Below, piece after piece: positions 27,198-35,056 of a stretch of 64,000 nt of DNA (position 1 is the stretch's first letter; each line of letters starts with the position of its first letter). The notes below the pieces were generated by a model. The model made no database searches and had not been told where the DNA came from. It was given only the letters and a program-made list of their open reading frames with translations. Origin of the DNA: Bacteroidota bacterium. GTDB taxonomy: Bacteria > Bacteroidota > Bacteroidia > Chitinophagales > Chitinophagaceae. The stretch is taken from NCBI GenBank assembly GCA_020161435.1, contig JAIUNV010000003.1:62001-126000 (forward strand). Reading direction: 5' to 3'. A program made the translations under genes and the position numbers.

Positions 27198-28922
27198 TTA
27201 TTCGCCCAGCACAGACACCCGTGATACATGGTTGCCGTGCTCATCGTAAATGTGTACACTGCAAGCCAGGCATGGATCGAAGCTGTGAATGGTGCGGATA
27301 ATTTCAAGTGGCAAATTGGGGTCGTGTACAGGCGTATCGAGCAATGCTGCTTCGTAAGCCGACCGCTGGCCTTTACCATCTCTTGGCGAGGCATTCCACG
27401 TAGTAGGTACTACCAATTGATAGTTGGCAATTTTACCGTCCTTTATATTGATGTAATGTGCCAATGCACCCCTTGGCGCTTCACCAGTGCCTACACCTTT
27501 GGCTTCAGCAGGCCATGTAGATGGATCGAATTTATCGGTATTGGCCATGCGGGTATCGCCCTTCTTAATGTTGTCGATGAGCTGATCGTAAAAATCGAGT
27601 GCCCATATAGCTACGAGCTTGCATTCTAAGCCACGTGCAGCAGTACGGCCAAGTGTAGAAAACAGTGCGGTGGCAGGTACTTGCAACTGTGACAATGCTG
27701 CATCTACTACTTCTTTAAACGCTGGTACACCTTTGGCATAGCCAATGAGTACACGGGCCAGCGGACCTACTTCCATGGCATGACCTTTCCAGCGGGGTGT
27801 TTTCAAAAAGCTGTAAGCCTGCGAAACATCGAGCTGTTCAAACGGAGGTTTTGGACCGGTGTAATTGATTTTACTTTCGCCTTCCCATGGATGCAAACCT
27901 TTGTCTTTTCCACCTTCATAATCGTACCACGAGTTGGTGATGAATTCCTGGATTTCATCATTTTTTCTTACATCCACTTCGTGCACTTTCGACAAGTCTT
28001 TGTTGAGAATTACACCCGATGGGAAAAGGAATGTTGCAGGGTCTTTGCTGCCATTGGCACTCAAATCGCCATAAGCCATAAAGTTGCCCAAGCCGCCACC
28101 AATACCGCCCCAGTCTTTGTAGAATGAAGCAATGGCCATTAAATCAGGAATGTACACTTGCTCAATAAAATCTTTGCCCTGCTTCAGCAAATGATGCACG
28201 TATGCAAGGCGTTCTGCATTAATACCACTTACATCATCTGTAGCAATGGCACAAGCCATACCGCCCACCAAGTAGTTGGGGTGCGGGTTTTTACCACCAA
28301 AAATGGTTTGCACTTTTACAATTTCCTTTTGCCAGTCAAGGGCTTCCAGATAATGCGCCAAACCAATCAGGTTTACCTCGGCCGGAAGCTTGTAGGCGGG
28401 GTGTCCCCAATAGCCATTGGCAAAAATGCCCAACTGACCACTCTCTACGAACTTTTTAATTCTGTTTTGGATATCGGTGAAATAGCCAACAGAACTTTTG
28501 GGCCAATTAGAAATGCTCTGTGCCAGCTCAGATGTTTTCTTAGGGTCAGCTTTCAGGGCATTTACCACATCTACCCAATCCATAGCATGCAGGTGATAGA
28601 AATGCACTACGTGGTCGTGCATGTACAAGGCGCAGAACATGAGATTGCGCACCAGCTCTGCGTTGGGTGGCACTACAATGCCGAGGGCATCTTCTACACA
28701 CCTTACAGAAGTAAGCGAGTGGGTTGAAGTACATACTCCACACACACGGCCCACAAACGCCCATGCATCACGTGGGTCGCGGCCTTTGAGTATTTCTTCG
28801 AGCAGGCGTACCATGGTACCACTGCTGTAAGCGTCTTTTATTTTCCCGTTTTCAATTTCAGCTTCTACCCGCAGGTGTCCTTCAATACGGGTTACGGGGT
28901 CAACAACTATACGTTTGGTCAT
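27198..28922 (-). CDS. hyaB: [NiFe]-hydrogenase large subunit, group 1 membrane-bound
   Basis: The 574-residue subunit holds the NiFe(CN)2CO active site that splits H2. The L1 motif RVCGVCTSTH supplies Cys61 and Cys64; the L2 motif DPCLACSVH supplies Cys551 and Cys554, with His557. The 17-residue tail after His557 is the piece cut off by the HyaD-type protease. TRIEGHLRVEAEIENG at the N-terminus is the usual family start. Length and motifs fit the uptake (group 1) hydrogenases. The partner small subunit gene is 26 bp upstream. H2 oxidation here should feed electrons to cytochrome b and quinone. Confidence 0.97.
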   Translation of the reverse strand: MTKRIVVDPVTRIEGHLRVEAEIENGKIKDAYSSGTMVRLLEEILKGRDPRDAWAFVGRVCGVCTSTHSLTSVRCVEDALGIVVPPNAELVRNLMFCALYMHDHVVHFYHLHAMDWVDVVNALKADPKKTSELAQSISNWPKSSVGYFTDIQNRIKKFVESGQLGIFANGYWGHPAYKLPAEVNLIGLAHYLEALDWQKEIVKVQTIFGGKNPHPNYLVGGMACAIATDDVSGINAERLAYVHHLLKQGKDFIEQVYIPDLMAIASFYKDWGGIGGGLGNFMAYGDLSANGSKDPATFLFPSGVILNKDLSKVHEVDVRKNDEIQEFITNSWYDYEGGKDKGLHPWEGESKINYTGPKPPFEQLDVSQAYSFLKTPRWKGHAMEVGPLARVLIGYAKGVPAFKEVVDAALSQLQVPATALFSTLGRTAARGLECKLVAIWALDFYDQLIDNIKKGDTRMANTDKFDPSTWPAEAKGVGTGEAPRGALAHYINIKDGKIANYQLVVPTTWNASPRDGKGQRSAYEAALLDTPVHDPNLPLEIIRTIHSFDPCLACSVHIYDEHGNHVSRVSVLGE

Positions 28923-28948
28923 AACAAATGAGTTAATCGTTCATTGAA

Positions 28949-30073
28949 TTATTCGAGATCCTTTTCGCTTTGCTTGCCTTCTTTTTCAAGGTTGCTGACC
29001 AAGTTTTTCTTACGCAAGTTGGTAGCTACTGCATGTACTGCCAATGCACCGACTGTTACACCAAGGGCAGCCATACCTACCTTGTCGGCATCGGCTTCAA
29101 TACCAAAGCCAGGGAAAGCTGAAGCTCTTTCATACAAACGACCATTGTCCCAATAATTTTCTTCGCTACAACCAAAACAGCCGTGCCCACTCTGAATGGG
29201 GAAACTCACCCCATTGTTCCATCGCATCACTCCACAAGCGTTATAGGTGCTTGGCCCTTTGCAACCCACCTTGTAAAGGCAGTAACCTTTCTTCGCATTT
29301 TGATCGTCGAATGATTCAACATACAAGCCTGCATCGTAGAACGGACGACGGTAGCAGGTATCGTGTACACGCTTGCTGTAGAAGGCTTTCGGACGACCGA
29401 TATTGTCGAGTTCAGGCAAACGATCGAACGTAACCACGTGTACAATTACGCCAGCCATTACTTCACCAATTGGCGGACAGCCGGGCACTTTTATTACTGG
29501 TTTTCCTTTCACCAATTTATGTATAGGTGTAGCTGATGTAGGATTGGGTTTAGCCGCCTGCACACAACCATTGCTGGCGCAACTACCCCATGCAATAATT
29601 GCTTTGGCATTTTCTGCAGCTTCTTCCAGTATTTGTAAGGAGGTTTTACCACCAATCATACAATACACACCATCTGCCGCAGTTGGCACACTACCTTCTA
29701 CACAGAGGATGTATTCGCCCTTGTGTGCTTCCATGGTATGCTTCATGGCTTCTTCAGCCTGAAAACCGGAAGCAGCCATCAATGTTTCGCTATAGTCCAG
29801 CGAAATTTGATCGAGCAGCATATCGGCTACCATTGGATGCGATGAACGAATGAAGCTTTCGCTGCAACAGGTACATTCCTGAAAGTGCAGCCAGATAACG
29901 GGCAAACGCTTTTTGGTTTCCAGCGCTTTGGTAACCTGCGCCACACCCGATGCCTCCAATCCCATGAAGGCGCCCATCATCGTACAAAACTTTGCAAAGT
30001 CGCGGCGGGAGTAGCCCTTGCGGGTTGCCTCTTCTAAATAAGTAGGCATTTCCCTGGAAGGAAAAAATGGCAT
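28949..30073 (-). CDS. hyaA: [NiFe]-hydrogenase small subunit, O2-tolerant (six-Cys proximal cluster) type
   Basis: The 374-residue subunit carries the Fe-S relay. A Tat signal (SRRDFAKF, Arg23-Arg24) exports the folded dimer, and a C-terminal hydrophobic segment (about 332-352) anchors it. Proximal cluster: Cys67, Cys70, Cys165 and Cys199, plus extra Cys69 (ECTCC) and Cys170 (GSCASNGC). In E. coli Hyd-1 and Ralstonia MBH these extra residues make the O2-tolerant [4Fe-3S] cluster. Spacing to my recalled Hyd-1 numbering (17, 19, 20, 115, 120, 149) is identical. Distal cluster: His237, Cys240, Cys265, Cys271. Medial 3Fe-4S: Cys280, Cys299, Cys302. I start at ATG 30073; a TTG lies two codons earlier. 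Confidence 0.96.
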   Translation of the reverse strand: MPFFPSREMPTYLEEATRKGYSRRDFAKFCTMMGAFMGLEASGVAQVTKALETKKRLPVIWLHFQECTCCSESFIRSSHPMVADMLLDQISLDYSETLMAASGFQAEEAMKHTMEAHKGEYILCVEGSVPTAADGVYCMIGGKTSLQILEEAAENAKAIIAWGSCASNGCVQAAKPNPTSATPIHKLVKGKPVIKVPGCPPIGEVMAGVIVHVVTFDRLPELDNIGRPKAFYSKRVHDTCYRRPFYDAGLYVESFDDQNAKKGYCLYKVGCKGPSTYNACGVMRWNNGVSFPIQSGHGCFGCSEENYWDNGRLYERASAFPGFGIEADADKVGMAALGVTVGALAVHAVATNLRKKNLVSNLEKEGKQSEKDLE

Positions 30074-30231
30074 AGACAAAAGTTGGAAGTGATAGAAGAA
30101 ATACCGGATATAAGATTACTCATGACTATGAACTGTGATAAATGAGAACAATCAAATTGATGCATGACATTCGTCAGCAATTGCAGGTGAGGGCAGCTGG
30201 TAACTTAGAAACCATTTTAATGTATTGCCAT

Positions 30232-30426
30232 ATGAAAAACGCCCTCTTGCTTGTATTTGCAGCATCTCCATTATCGCTACTGGCCCACGAAGGACACGGA
30301 CATGTAGCCGGCAACAATCCATTACACTATGTAGCAGAGCCAATGCATGCCATGCTATTGGTAATTGCACTTTTAGTAGTTGCTGCTGCAGTGTATGCCA
30401 TCAAAAAGCAACGCAACAAATCATAA
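30232..30426 (+). CDS. Small His-rich single-span membrane protein next to hypA
   Basis: Starting at ATG 30232 this is a 64-residue protein: a signal-like hydrophobic N-terminus (MKNALLLVFAASPLSLLA), a His-rich stretch (HEGHGH, then LHY and PMHAM), one transmembrane segment (MLLVIALLVVAAAVYAI) and a basic tail. Only 3 bp separate it from hypA, so it is probably the first gene of the hyp unit. The HxGHG start followed by a hydrophobic run recalls the beginning of HupE/UreJ nickel transporters, but the protein is far too short to be one. A metal-handling role is inference. The frame extends 30 codons upstream without support. Confidence 0.65.
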   Translation: MKNALLLVFAASPLSLLAHEGHGHVAGNNPLHYVAEPMHAMLLVIALLVVAAAVYAIKKQRNKS

Positions 30427-30429
30427 GCG

Positions 30430-30771
30430 ATGCATGAATTGTCCATTGTACAAAGTATTGTACAAATTGTAACTGCTGAAGCTACAGCCGCCAATAGCCG
30501 GCAAGTAGATGAAGTGGAACTGGACATTGGCACCATGAGTGGTGTAGAATTATCAGCCTTTCATTTTGCATGGAGTCAGGCGGTGAAAAACACGGTGATG
30601 GCTGATGCAAAACCTATCATCAACAGCATAGAAGGCAAAGCCAAATGCATGATGTGCGACACTACTTTTTTACTGGACCATTATGCTACGCCCTGCCCCA
30701 ACTGTGGCAGTCATTTTATAGATATACAACAAGGAAAAGAACTGAGGGTAAAAGCCATCAGTGTTCGATAA
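30430..30771 (+). CDS. hypA: Hydrogenase nickel metallochaperone HypA
   Basis: The 113-residue protein works with HypB to insert nickel in the hydrogenase large subunit. The N-terminal MHELSI supplies the nickel-binding amino group and His2. A zinc site is formed by two CxxC pairs: CMMC and CPNC. The length is standard. It is 24 bp upstream of hypB and belongs to a plus-strand unit divergent from the hydrogenase structural genes. Confidence 0.97.
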   Translation: MHELSIVQSIVQIVTAEATAANSRQVDEVELDIGTMSGVELSAFHFAWSQAVKNTVMADAKPIINSIEGKAKCMMCDTTFLLDHYATPCPNCGSHFIDIQQGKELRVKAISVR

Positions 30772-30795
30772 CGGAAATTTTAAAAGCCCCAACTT

Positions 30796-31686
30796 ATGTG
30801 TACCACCTGTGGTTGCGACGCCGGCGCCAGCATTACCTATCATGCCATCGACCCTGCCCAACAAGCAGCTCCGCATGAGCATACGCATGACCACCATCAT
30901 GAGCACCATCATGAGCACCATCATCACGACCATCCGCATGAGCATGGTCATCATCACCACCATCATGGAGATCATGCGCATTCGCATCATCATGAACATG
31001 CACATGACCACAGCCATACGCACAGCATACAGCTGGAGATAGATGTGCTGCAACACAACAATAAATTAGCGGAACGCAACCGTGGCTATTTTGAAGCCAA
31101 ACAAATACTGGCCATCAATTTGGTGAGTTCTCCCGGCAGTGGTAAAACTACTTTGCTGGAAAAAACATTGGTCCGATTAAAAGACAGCATGCCTTGTACT
31201 GTGATTGAAGGCGATCAGCAAACCATGCAAGATGCCAACCGCATAGCTGCAACCGGCGCTAAGGTGGTACAAATTAATACAGGTAAAGGGTGCCACCTCG
31301 ATGCAGATATGGTAAACAATGCCTTAAAACAATTGAAGCCGGCTGACAACAGCATCGTGTTTATTGAAAACGTGGGCAACCTCGTTTGTCCTGCTATGTT
31401 CGACCTGGGCGAACAAACCAGAGTGGTGATTGCCTCTGTAACGGAAGGCGTCGACAAACCGTTGAAGTATCCCGACATGTTTCATAGTGCACAGCTCTGT
31501 ATCATCAACAAAACGGATTTACTGCCGTACGTTCCTTTTGATGTAGCAGCATTTAAAGCCAATGCACTGAAAGTGAACCACCACTTACAATTCATTGAAC
31601 TGTCGGCTTATAAAGAAGAAGGGTTGGAGGCATGGCAAGAATGGCTGCACAACCAGTTGCATGTTCACCATGTACATCATCATTAA
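30796..31686 (+). CDS. hypB: Hydrogenase nickel-incorporation GTPase HypB, with long His-rich region
   Basis: The 296-residue SIMIBI GTPase drives nickel delivery. The N-terminal MCTTCGC is a high-affinity nickel motif. Residues 27-76 hold 32 histidines out of 50, as in nickel-storing HypB proteins. The P-loop is SSPGSGKT (111-118). Downstream are the GDQQTMQDANR and NKTDLLPY motifs of the G domain. The C-terminus again ends in a His-rich tail (VHHVHHH). The His region is encoded by an obvious CAC/CAT-rich low-complexity DNA stretch (about 30870-31030), which is prone to length change. Confidence 0.97.
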   Translation: MCTTCGCDAGASITYHAIDPAQQAAPHEHTHDHHHEHHHEHHHHDHPHEHGHHHHHHGDHAHSHHHEHAHDHSHTHSIQLEIDVLQHNNKLAERNRGYFEAKQILAINLVSSPGSGKTTLLEKTLVRLKDSMPCTVIEGDQQTMQDANRIAATGAKVVQINTGKGCHLDADMVNNALKQLKPADNSIVFIENVGNLVCPAMFDLGEQTRVVIASVTEGVDKPLKYPDMFHSAQLCIINKTDLLPYVPFDVAAFKANALKVNHHLQFIELSAYKEEGLEAWQEWLHNQLHVHHVHHH

Positions 31687-31704
31687 TCTACAACCGTTAC
31701 ACTT

Positions 31705-31962
31705 ATGTGCTTAGCCATACCCGGAAAAATAGCCAGCATTGCCGGCCAGCTCGATGAAACCTTCAGAACTGGCAAAGTATCTTTTGGCGGTATTGTAAAA
31801 GAGGTCAATCTGTGTATGGTGCCCGAGGCGAATGTGGGCGACTATGTAATGGTACACGTAGGTGTAGCCATTAGTGTAGTAGACGAGGCTGAAGCGCAAC
31901 AAACCTTTCAGTACCTGCAGCAGATGGGTGAAGTGGAAGAATTGGAACCCGATAAACATTAA
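31705..31962 (+). CDS. hypC: Hydrogenase assembly chaperone HypC
   Basis: The 85-residue protein carries the Fe(CN)2CO unit with HypD to the large subunit. It begins with the essential MCLAIPGK motif (Cys2 after Met removal is the binding residue), followed by VSFGGIVKEVNLCMVPEANVGDYV (split here only for description) and a C-terminal helix. It is the last gene of the hypABC unit, 18 bp after hypB. The usual partners hypD, hypE and hypF are not next to it and not in this window. Confidence 0.96.
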   Translation: MCLAIPGKIASIAGQLDETFRTGKVSFGGIVKEVNLCMVPEANVGDYVMVHVGVAISVVDEAEAQQTFQYLQQMGEVEELEPDKH

Positions 31963-32008
31963 GCGTAAAGCGCCACCATATTGTGTTGGTAAATTTGGTA
32001 ATTGGTTA

Positions 32009-32034
32009 GTGCTTGCTAAAACTTAGCAAGCACT
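32009..32034. terminator. Intrinsic terminator between hypC and argH
   Basis: The perfect 11-bp inverted repeat AGTGCTTGCTA (32009-32019) / TAGCAAGCACT (32024-32034) has a 4-nt loop and is followed by TTTTT on plus. It overlaps the last codons and stop of argH on the minus strand. Confidence 0.82.
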
Positions 32035-33311
32035 TTTTTCATTTCAGCGGTAATATCATCCAGACACAAATTGCTGATGCTGCCTTCATGCGTATGTAAG
32101 AGCTGCTTGTAGTCGTAACTGAAAGTGCCGGCATCTACCTGATTGCCCACTTCGCGGTAAGCATCTCTGTAAGAAACACCTTTGTTCACCAAGTCATTCA
32201 TGGCTTCCACCGTAAAGAGGTACTTGTATTTTTCATCTTTCAAAATGTCTGGCTTCACTTCCATGTGGCTCAGCATGAGGCAGGTCATTTGCAAGCAAGC
32301 TTTCAAATCGCTGATAGCAGGATACAAAATTTCTTTGGTCAGCTGCATATCACGGTGATAACCGCTGGGCAGGTTGTTGATGAGCAGCGTCAATTCGTTG
32401 GGTGTAGACTGAATGCGGTTGCACTTGGCACGAATCAATTCAAACACATCCGGATTTTTTTTGTGCGGCATAATGCTGCTGCCCGTGGTGAGCTCATCCG
32501 GAAACTTGATGAAACCAAAATTCTGGTTGATGTACAGGCAACAATCATACGCCAGTTTGCTCAACGTGGCAGCAATATAACTGATGCCTGTAGCCACCGC
32601 TTTCTCAGTTTTACCACGACTCATTTGCGCATACACGCTGTTCCAGTTAAGGGTAGCAAACTGTAATTTTTCCGTAGTGCTTTTTCTATTTAATGGAAAA
32701 GAAGAACCATAACCGGCACCACTACCCAATGGGTTTTTATTGGTGATGGCATAAGCTGCAGCTAACATTTCCATGTCATCTACCAGGCTTTCGGCGTAAG
32801 CACTCAGCCACATACCAGCAGAAGAAGGCATGGCGATTTGCAAATGCGTATAGCCGGGAATGAGTTTGTCTTTGTGCTGTTCGCTTAGGGTGATGAGCAA
32901 TGAAAACAAGGTTTCGGTTTCTTGCTTCACTTCTTGCAGTGTAGCCCTCAAAAACAACTTTATATCTACCGCCACCTGATCGTTTCGGCTACGGCCGGTA
33001 TGAATTTTTTTACCTGCTTCACCAATGCGTTGGGTAAGCAGCAACTCTACGTAAGAATGAATGTCTTCTACATCTGCAGGCAGCACAAATCCCTGCTGCA
33101 ATACTTCTGTATGAATATTGGCCAGTTCCTTTTGTACCAATTCATTTTCTTCAGCAGTCATCAAACCTTGCTCCTTGAGCATGGCTACATGTGCCATGGA
33201 GCCTTGTACATCAAACGGTGCCATCAGGGCATCAAATTCTTTGTCTCTGCCTACTGTAAACTGCTCTACCAGTTGTGAGGTTGCTGTAGCATCTTTCGAC
33301 CAAAGCTTCAT
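32016..33311 (-). CDS. argH: Argininosuccinate lyase
   Basis: The 431-residue enzyme splits argininosuccinate into arginine and fumarate, the last step of the pathway. The fumarase/aspartase-superfamily signature GSSIMPHKKNPD and the early HTGRSRNDQVAVD segment are clear. It is slightly shorter at the C-terminus than E. coli ArgH (about 457), as is common in Bacteroidota. It lies 11 bp downstream of argE at the end of the minus-strand arginine cluster. Its last codons form part of the terminator stem shared with hypC. Confidence 0.96.
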   Translation of the reverse strand: MKLWSKDATATSQLVEQFTVGRDKEFDALMAPFDVQGSMAHVAMLKEQGLMTAEENELVQKELANIHTEVLQQGFVLPADVEDIHSYVELLLTQRIGEAGKKIHTGRSRNDQVAVDIKLFLRATLQEVKQETETLFSLLITLSEQHKDKLIPGYTHLQIAMPSSAGMWLSAYAESLVDDMEMLAAAYAITNKNPLGSGAGYGSSFPLNRKSTTEKLQFATLNWNSVYAQMSRGKTEKAVATGISYIAATLSKLAYDCCLYINQNFGFIKFPDELTTGSSIMPHKKNPDVFELIRAKCNRIQSTPNELTLLINNLPSGYHRDMQLTKEILYPAISDLKACLQMTCLMLSHMEVKPDILKDEKYKYLFTVEAMNDLVNKGVSYRDAYREVGNQVDAGTFSYDYKQLLHTHEGSISNLCLDDITAEMKKVLAKF

Positions 33312-33322
33312 GATTGTAATTT

Positions 33323-34390
33323 TTAGCTGACCACTTTTGATACCAATTGAATATACGTATTGATGCCATCTTCAATTTCTGACAGATAAATAAATTCATC
33401 TGCAGTATGGCTGCGGGCACTGTCACCAGGGCCAATCTTCAATGTTGGGAAAGGCATCAAAGCCTTATCGCTGGTGGTGGGTGAACCGTAGTAGCCTTTA
33501 CCCAATTCCAAACCTGCTTTTACCAACGGATGATCCAACGCAATAGAAGTACTCTTCATACGAGTGGTGCGTGGCTTAAAACTGCTCTTCAAATTTTGCC
33601 TGAGCATCTCCAGCATTTCTTCAAACGTATACAGTTCATTTACCCGCACATCAATCACAAACTTGCAGGTGGAAGGCACCACATTGTGCTGCACATTTTC
33701 TGTACCAATTACGGTAACGGTCATGCGACTGGGACCGAGCAAATCACTCACTTTATCGAATGTGCAATTGCGAATCCAGTTGATGTCATCCAATGCATTG
33801 TACAAAGCATTTTCGCCTTCATTGCGGGCTGCGTGACCTGCTCTGCCTGGCGCTACACAATCAATCACCATCAGGCCTCTTTCGGCCACTGCCATTTCGA
33901 GTTTGGTGGGTTCACCTACAATACCAAAATCGATATGACCTAAATAAGGCAACACCAATTCAATACCGTTAACGCCACTGATTTCTTCTTCGGCACTGGC
34001 CGCAAATACTACATTGTGTGATAAATGTTCTTTGTCGACGAAGTACAGGAAAGTAGCAATCAACGATACCAGACAACCGCCTGCATCATTGCTACCGAGA
34101 CCAAACAATTTCCCATCTTTTTCAATGGGTGTAAATGGATCAACCGTATAGCCCTTGTTGGGCTTTACGGTATCATGATGAGAGTTGAGCAACACACTGG
34201 GCTTTGCAGGATTGTAGTGGCGGTTAAACGCATACACATTGTTGCCTACACGCTTGTAGGTAACACCATGTTTTTCAAAAAAAACACAGATGATTTCTGC
34301 TGTTTCATTTTCTTCTTTTGAAAATGAAGGCGTAGCAATGAGCTGCTTAAGCAGCGCCACGGCATCTTGAAACAGAATGGAGTTTTCCAT
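33323..34390 (-). CDS. argE: M20-family N-acylornithine/N-acylcitrulline deacylase (ArgE-like)
   Basis: The 355-residue metallo-hydrolase has the M20 di-metal motifs: LLNSHHDTVKPNKGY (His, Asp), SNDAGGCLVS (bridging Asp), AASAEEEISGVNG (catalytic Glu pair) and a late His in the C-terminal catalytic lobe (DSARSHTADEF). In this type of pathway it removes the acyl group from N-acylcitrulline, after the ArgF'-type transcarbamylase has acted on the acylated ornithine. It sits between the HAD phosphatase (6 bp) and argH (11 bp). Acetyl versus succinyl preference cannot be read directly; context favours succinyl. Confidence 0.9.
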   Translation of the reverse strand: MENSILFQDAVALLKQLIATPSFSKEENETAEIICVFFEKHGVTYKRVGNNVYAFNRHYNPAKPSVLLNSHHDTVKPNKGYTVDPFTPIEKDGKLFGLGSNDAGGCLVSLIATFLYFVDKEHLSHNVVFAASAEEEISGVNGIELVLPYLGHIDFGIVGEPTKLEMAVAERGLMVIDCVAPGRAGHAARNEGENALYNALDDINWIRNCTFDKVSDLLGPSRMTVTVIGTENVQHNVVPSTCKFVIDVRVNELYTFEEMLEMLRQNLKSSFKPRTTRMKSTSIALDHPLVKAGLELGKGYYGSPTTSDKALMPFPTLKIGPGDSARSHTADEFIYLSEIEDGINTYIQLVSKVVS

Positions 34391-34396
34391 AGTTGG

Positions 34397-35053
34397 TTAG
34401 AATAAAGAAGTGATATGATGTGTGGCAAGCGAACAATAATCTTTGATAACTTTTTGCACAGGCAATTGCTGCATGGCTTCTTCCGACAAACTGGTAGCCA
34501 CACCAATTACTTTCATGCCTGCAGCGGTGGCTGCCTGAATACCGGATGCTGTGTCTTCAAACACCAAACAATTGGCAGGATTTACCTGCAACTGTTGTGC
34601 TGCATACAAATACACTGCCGGCGACGGCTTTCCTTCTTTCACAATATCACTCGTTACAATGCAGTCGAAATAATGGCGGATATGAATGGCATCTACAGTA
34701 AAATCAGCATTAGAAAAATCAGCAGCGGTTGCCAGTCCAATTTTCAATCCCGTAGCTTTTAATTGTTCCAGCCAATCAATCAATCCATCAATGGGTTTGA
34801 TTTCATCTTTGTATAATTCTCTGAAAGCCGCTTCTTTCATGCTGCCCAAGCGAAACGATTCTTCATCCGTCAAATGATCGCCAAAAATGCGGGGCATGAT
34901 GTCGAACAATGTACCATGATGAATGCGGTCAAATTCTTCGGGCGTCATGTGAATGCCTTGCTGCGCAAAAAACACTTCCCATGACTGATGGTGATAAGGC
35001 AAACTATCTACCAGTGTGCCATCCATATCGAATATGACTGCTTCTAATGCCAT
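34397..35053 (-). CDS. HAD-superfamily phosphatase (beta-phosphoglucomutase-like)
   Basis: The 218-residue protein has all HAD motifs: FDMDGTLVDS (Asp9 nucleophile, Asp11), the Thr/Ser motif in GLATAADFSN, Lys in VKEGKPSPAVY and the acidic FEDTASGIQAA. A helical cap follows motif I, as in the beta-phosphoglucomutase subfamily. The substrate is unknown. It is packed between argB (3 bp) and argE (6 bp), so it is co-transcribed with arginine genes. It may clean up a phosphorylated side product, but that is only inference from position. Confidence 0.87.
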   Translation of the reverse strand: MALEAVIFDMDGTLVDSLPYHHQSWEVFFAQQGIHMTPEEFDRIHHGTLFDIMPRIFGDHLTDEESFRLGSMKEAAFRELYKDEIKPIDGLIDWLEQLKATGLKIGLATAADFSNADFTVDAIHIRHYFDCIVTSDIVKEGKPSPAVYLYAAQQLQVNPANCLVFEDTASGIQAATAAGMKVIGVATSLSEEAMQQLPVQKVIKDYCSLATHHITSLF

Positions 35054-35056
35054 CGT

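Noticed and set aside
30232..30426. Calling the small His-rich protein HupE
   Set aside because: HupE has about six to eight membrane segments; this protein has one span and 64 residues, so only a loose resemblance is recorded.
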